Source of the DNA: Streptomyces sp. SAJ15 | GTDB taxonomy: Bacteria > Actinomycetota > Actinomycetes > Streptomycetales > Streptomycetaceae | DNA length: 64,000 bases | Direction: 5' to 3' | Assembly (NCBI RefSeq): GCF_007595705.1 | Contig: NZ_NISY01000002.1 | Coordinates: forward strand, 930,001-994,000 | Part shown: positions 60,626 to 64,000 of the stretch, piece by piece | Layout: each line of letters begins with the position of its first letter | Position numbering within the stretch: the first letter of the stretch is position 1 | Position numbers and translations under genes: made by a program | The notes under the pieces: generated by a model | What the model was told of the DNA's origin: nothing | The model's input: the letters and a program-made list of their open reading frames with translations, nothing else | Database searches by the model: none

Positions 60626-62356
60626 CTACAACTCAGACACACGGTGACGAGTGAATCGCGCGGTCAGATGCTCCGGGGTCCGCACCGGCCGTTCCCTGGT
60701 CACGAAGGCCCGTCGGAGCGCGTGGTACGGCGCCCCCGGATCCTGGAAGGTGCGCCGCATCCTCTCCAGTTCCGCGTTCCGGTACTCCCGCAGCGGCCGC
60801 TCGGCCTCGTCGCGCTCCCGCGCGGCCTTCTTCTGGGCGATCCGCGCCCGCAGCCCGGCCGACCGCGCGAGGTGTGCGGCCAGTCGGGTGACGTCCGCCG
60901 TGAACGACCCGGGACCGCTCTCCAGGACCCGGTCGACCAAGCCCATCCGCTCCGCGGCCGCCGCGCTCACCGGCAACGCGTCCCGCGTCAGCCGCTCCGC
61001 CCGGGCCGCCCCCACCCGCCGCGGCAGCGTGTAGGTCCAGTACTCCGACCCGTACAGCCCCATGAGCCGGTAGTGCGGATTGAGCACCGCCCCGGACCGA
61101 CACCACACCTCGTCCGCGGCCAGCGCCAGCATCGCCCCGCCCGCCGCCGCGTTGCCGCCCAGCGCGGCCACCACCAGCCGGTCCGTGGTGGTGAGCACCG
61201 CCTCCACCAGGGCGTCCATGGCCAGGATGTTGGCCCAGGACTCGGCGGCCGGGTCCGGGGCCGCCTCGATGACCCCCAGGTGGATGCCGTTGGAGAAGAA
61301 GTCACGCGCGCCGCCGAGCACCAGCACCTCGGTCGGTCGAGTGCGGGCGAAGGTGTAGCCGGCCAGCAGCCGGCGGCACTGGTCGGTGCTCATCGCCCCA
61401 CCGGGGAAGGAGAAGCGCAGAAAGCCGACCGCGCCCTCCTCCGCGTACCAGACGTCCGTCCAGGTCCGCCGGGTGTGCCGCCCGCCCGACGGCCACAGCC
61501 CGGCCGGCAGCTCGGGCACCGGCGGCAGCCGTTCGCCCAGCGCGTGCACGGCCGGCAGCCGGTACGTGCCCGGCCCGCCCGGCCGCCGCGCCGGGCGCAG
61601 CTCCGGGATCCACACCGCGCCGTCGACGGTCGCCCGGCAGATCGCCCCGTGCCGGGTGGCGAGCACCCACCCCGGCCGGCCGTGCAGCCGGTCCTCCGGG
61701 TGTCCGCCGTGCAGATACCACTCGCCGCCGAGGAAGGCGTCCCGCACCCCGGGCCGCGAGTCGGCCGCGCGCAGCTTCCGCAGCACCGCCTCGGTCGGCT
61801 CCCGCTCCCAGTCGATCCGCCGCTCCTCCTGGCGCAGATACGGGCGGACGGCATGGCCCCCGTCCGCGTCCGGCGGCTGCGGCGTGGGGCGGAAGCCGCC
61901 GGCGGCGAAGCGCTCGACGGCGGTCGACACCGCCTCCAGCGCGGCGTCGGCCACCTCGCCCCGGTACAGGTCGCTCTTGCCGACGCCAGGCGGCACCGTG
62001 AACGACGCCGACGCCCACACCGGCCCCGCGTCCCACGCCGCCTCGGCCTGAAGGACCGTCACCCCCCACCGCTCCACGCCCTCCTGTAGGGCCCGGTCCA
62101 GGGCCGAGGGCCCCCGGTCGCCCGGCGGCCCCGGATGCACGACCAGGCACGGCCGCGCCGCGCAGACGTCGTCCGGGATCGCCGTGGTCAGCATCGGCGC
62201 CACCACCAGGTCCGGCACATGCCGGCGCAGCGCCTCCCGCACCGACTCCTCACCCAGCGCCAACTCCACCGCCACCCGGTGGCCCCGGTCCGAGAGCTCC
62301 GCGAACACCCGCTGGGTCAGGCTGTTGAACGCGCTCGCCAGAAGCAGGATCACCAT
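60626..62356 (-). CDS. hypX: HypX: formyl-transferase/enoyl-CoA-hydratase-like hydrogenase maturation enzyme
   Basis: 576 residues from ATG 62356. The N-terminal half (about 1-270) is formyltransferase-like (MVILLLASAFNSLTQRVFAE, then LVVHPGPPGDRGPSALDRAL). The C-terminal half (about 285-576) is crotonase-like (LGGARDFFSNGIHLGVIEAA; ALGGNAAAGGAMLALAADEV; PHYRLMGLYGSEYWTYTLPR). HypX in aerobic bacteria makes the CO ligand of the active site from formyl-tetrahydrofolate via formyl-CoA. First gene of the leftward operon and divergent from hypA. Its presence agrees with H2 use in air. Confidence 0.92.
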   Translation of the reverse strand: MVILLLASAFNSLTQRVFAELSDRGHRVAVELALGEESVREALRRHVPDLVVAPMLTTAIPDDVCAARPCLVVHPGPPGDRGPSALDRALQEGVERWGVTVLQAEAAWDAGPVWASASFTVPPGVGKSDLYRGEVADAALEAVSTAVERFAAGGFRPTPQPPDADGGHAVRPYLRQEERRIDWEREPTEAVLRKLRAADSRPGVRDAFLGGEWYLHGGHPEDRLHGRPGWVLATRHGAICRATVDGAVWIPELRPARRPGGPGTYRLPAVHALGERLPPVPELPAGLWPSGGRHTRRTWTDVWYAEEGAVGFLRFSFPGGAMSTDQCRRLLAGYTFARTRPTEVLVLGGARDFFSNGIHLGVIEAAPDPAAESWANILAMDALVEAVLTTTDRLVVAALGGNAAAGGAMLALAADEVWCRSGAVLNPHYRLMGLYGSEYWTYTLPRRVGAARAERLTRDALPVSAAAAERMGLVDRVLESGPGSFTADVTRLAAHLARSAGLRARIAQKKAARERDEAERPLREYRNAELERMRRTFQDPGAPYHALRRAFVTRERPVRTPEHLTARFTRHRVSEL

Positions 62357-62651
62357 GCCGGCGATGCTCCCCCCGGCCTCCCGCCGGGCGCCGGATCCCG
62401 GCCGGGACGCGCCCGGTGCCGCCCCCGGTTTGGTCCGGGCGGGCGAAGCCGACCGTAGGGCCTCGCCGTCCACGGGGTCGGCGCCGCCGCCGGACCGCCG
62501 GGGTGAGCGAGCCGGGGCAGAGAGCTGGCGGAGAAGGCGAGGCCGGGGTTGGGCCGGCCGGGCGTGCCGTTTGGGCCGGGAGAGGGGAAACGGCGGCCCT
62601 CGGCGATCGTCCGGGGCGAGCGCCCGCCGCCGGTCCCTAGCGTGGTGGACC
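62357..62651. other. hypX/hypA divergent spacer (295 bp)
   Basis: It presumably contains both promoters of the hydrogenase locus. I see no confident hexamers, no Rex- or HypB-type dyad and no gene. GC-rich with GGGCCGG echoes. Confidence 0.35.
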
Positions 62652-63758
62652 GTGCATGAACTGTCGATCGCGATGGCCGTCGTCGAGGGCGTCGAGGAGG
62701 CCGCCCGAGAACACGGCGCCGACTCGGTCGAGTCGGTGCGGCTGCGCGTCGGCGAGCTCGCCGGAGTGGTCCCCGACGCGCTGCGGTTCTCGTTCGAACT
62801 GGCCACCCGGGGCACCCTGCTGGACGGCGCCGAGCTGCTGATCGAGGAGGTTCCCGCGCGCGCCCGCTGCACCGGCTGCGAAGCGGAGTTCGCCGTCGGC
62901 TCCCCGCCTCGACTGGCCTGCCCGCGGTGCGCGCACTCCACTACGGAGCTGCTCACCGGCCGCGAGCTGGAACTGGCCGCCGTACGGCTCGCCGAGCCGG
63001 CCGCGTCGCCGCCAGCGCCGCCCGCCCCCCAGCAGGCCGTGGCCGTTTCCGCGAGCGAGAGCGCCCCGGCGGCGACCGCGCGGACGGAGACGGCGCGGGC
63101 CGAGACCGTCCGGACCGAGACCGTGTCGGCGGAGACCGCGCGGACCGGCGCCGCGCAGGCCGAGACGGCGCTTGCCGGGACCGCGGGTACGGAGACCCCG
63201 CCAGCGGAGACTGCGGGTAAGGCGACCGCGCGGGCCGAGACCGGGCAGGCCGGGCCGGCGCATGCCGAGGCCGCGGGTACGGAGACCGTGCCGGGGGTGA
63301 CCGCGCGGACGGAGACGGAGCGGACGGCGACCGCGCGGGCCGAGACCGGGCAGGCCGGGCCGGCGCATGCCGAGACCGTGGGGACGGAGACCGCGCCAGC
63401 AGGGACCGCGCTGATCGAGACCGCCGGGGACGAAACCGCGCATGCCCAGACGGCGCAGCCCGAGACCACGGGGAGCGAAACAGCGCTGACCGAGACCGCG
63501 CGGACCGAGGCGGCGCAGGCCGAGACCGCGCGGACCGCGACCGGCACCGCGCGGACCGGCACCGCGCAGGTCGTGACACCACCGATCGTCGGGACACCAC
63601 CGGCACCGACGCCGCTGAGCGCGCAGGCCATGGCACCACTGGGTGGCGGCATCGCGCAGCACGGCGACCGACCAGGCGGGCGCCGCCGGCCGGGCCCGGC
63701 CCCGACGCCGCCGACCGCGCAGGCCCCCGTACCCGTCCGCCGAGGAGGAACCCCATGA
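62652..63758 (+). CDS. hypA: Hydrogenase nickel chaperone HypA with a very long repeat tail
   Basis: 368 residues from GTG 62652, read VHELSIA with the Ni-binding His2 and Glu3. The HypA core is about 1-116 and complete: zinc ligands CTGC (73, 76) and CPRC (90, 93). It delivers nickel to the large subunit with HypB. Residues 117-368 are a low-complexity tail of about 250 residues built from ET-A/R-A-E-T-like units, with longer internal duplications. Normal HypA is about 115 residues. The stop overlaps hypB (ATGA, 63755-63758), so the tail is in the real reading frame and translated. Confidence 0.9.
   Translation: MHELSIAMAVVEGVEEAAREHGADSVESVRLRVGELAGVVPDALRFSFELATRGTLLDGAELLIEEVPARARCTGCEAEFAVGSPPRLACPRCAHSTTELLTGRELELAAVRLAEPAASPPAPPAPQQAVAVSASESAPAATARTETARAETVRTETVSAETARTGAAQAETALAGTAGTETPPAETAGKATARAETGQAGPAHAEAAGTETVPGVTARTETERTATARAETGQAGPAHAETVGTETAPAGTALIETAGDETAHAQTAQPETTGSETALTETARTEAAQAETARTATGTARTGTAQVVTPPIVGTPPAPTPLSAQAMAPLGGGIAQHGDRPGGRRRPGPAPTPPTAQAPVPVRRGGTP
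63060..63560 (+). repeat. Degenerate tandem repeats in the hypA tail
   Basis: GACCGCGCGG-type units recur every 12-24 bp. A 48-bp block beginning GCGACCGCGCGGGCC occurs at 63222-63269 and again at 63327-63374 (offset 105 bp, 35 codons), encoding ATARAETGQAGPAHAE twice. Confidence 0.9.
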
Positions 63759-64000
63759 TGTGCCGCACCGTCGATCTGCGACAGGCCGTGCTGGCGAAGA
63801 ACACCGGGCTGGCCGAGGCGCTGCGCGAGGAGCTGACCGGGCAGGGGGTGAGCGCCGTCAACCTGCTCTCCAGCCCCGGCAGCGGCAAGACCGAGCTGCT
63901 CACGTGGGTGCTGCGGCGGGCCGTCGAGGAGGGCGTCCCCGTCGCCGCCCTCACCGCCGACCTGGCCACCGAGAACGACGCCCGGCGGCTGGCCCGCTCC
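63755..64000 (+). CDS. hypB: Hydrogenase nickel-insertion GTPase HypB, cut by window edge
   Basis: Only the first 82 residues are inside. MMCRTVDLRQAVLAKN leads into the P-loop NLLSSPGSGKTELL (Walker A GSGKT) and AALTADLATENDARRLA, all typical of HypB. GAGGAGG lies just upstream of ATG 63755; the next codon is also ATG. The N-terminus lacks the His-rich or CxxCGC nickel motif of some HypBs. HypB drives nickel transfer from HypA using GTP. Further hyp genes (F, C, D, E) are expected to the right. Confidence 0.92.
   Translation, partial: MMCRTVDLRQAVLAKNTGLAEALREELTGQGVSAVNLLSSPGSGKTELLTWVLRRAVEEGVPVAALTADLATENDARRLARS

Noticed and set aside
60626..63652. A continuous minus-strand frame extending hypX upstream to 63652
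   Set aside because: The extension is antisense to the hypA repeat tail and consists of A-V-S-V-R-type repeats. hypX has its own family start at 62356.

Overview
The window reads as chromosomal DNA from a high-GC actinomycete, almost certainly Streptomyces or a very close relative. G and C dominate third codon positions, GTG starts are common, and many Streptomyces-typical families are present: TerD, a SigB/F/G-type sigma factor, MEDS/ATP-binding regulators, DUF6643, DUF6126, DUF4865, DUF6084 and DUF5947. I see no rRNA, tRNA, CRISPR array, prophage or insertion sequence. Both edges cut genes: an M20 peptidase on the left and hypB on the right.

Layout. 1-8.7 kb: metabolic and regulatory genes, namely an M20 peptidase, a geranylgeranyl-reductase-like flavoprotein, an F420-type oxidoreductase divergent from a TetR regulator with twin palindromes between them, DUF2797, DUF4442, and a divergent MFS transporter/ROK regulator pair. 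8.7-11.5 kb: a compact TetR-cupin-DUF4865-phosphotriesterase operon behind a 22-bp palindrome. 11.6-15.6 kb: an anti-sigma-type ATPase, a Cds1-like cysteine desulfhydrase, an SRPBCC protein and a DeoR regulator. 15.8-23.1 kb: a polytopic membrane alpha/beta-hydrolase, a beta-helix/AAA+ fusion, DUF6126 and a MEDS-STAS/ATPase pair. 23.3-34.3 kb: phosphoketolase with a divergent HTH-less cyclic-nucleotide-binding protein, DUF6643, a double-domain TerD protein, an HpnB-like glycosyltransferase, an Asp/Glu racemase-like protein, a PH-domain protein, an O-antigen-ligase-like protein and a Nudix hydrolase. 34.3-40.5 kb: a 3-hydroxybutyrate dehydrogenase, PucR-type regulator and MHS-family transporter module, then a secreted HAD phosphatase. 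40.7-43.0 kb: a five-copy 17-bp repeat, a graspetide (omega-ester RiPP) precursor with its ATP-grasp maturase, and a sigma factor. 43.5-50.8 kb: an orphan sugar-binding lipoprotein, an orphan response regulator, an alpha/beta-hydrolase, an FAD-NAD(P)/TTC38-like fusion and an Rrf2 regulator. 51-64 kb: dhaKLM, then a group 1h (high-affinity, actinobacterial) [NiFe]-hydrogenase locus with hypX and a divergent hypA-hypB.

How the genes work together. The hydrogenase operon runs leftward: hypX, hhyS, hhyL, a NifU-like gene, DUF5947, a 70-residue protein, DUF6084, a 349-residue protein, a maturation protease and a 43-residue DUF6893 protein. Six successive stop/start overlaps follow the NifU-like gene. 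dhaKLM begins 32 bp beyond the last gene on the same strand. The 34-39 kb module probably imports and oxidises 3-hydroxybutyrate or a similar acid under PucR-type control. The graspetide pair is a minimal biosynthetic unit with no methyltransferase visible.

The most unusual features are a HypA with a roughly 250-residue Ala/Thr/Glu repeat tail, the graspetide locus with its repeat array, the flavoprotein-TTC38 chimera, and a recurring habit of 15-69 bp tandem repeats, both intergenic and in frame.
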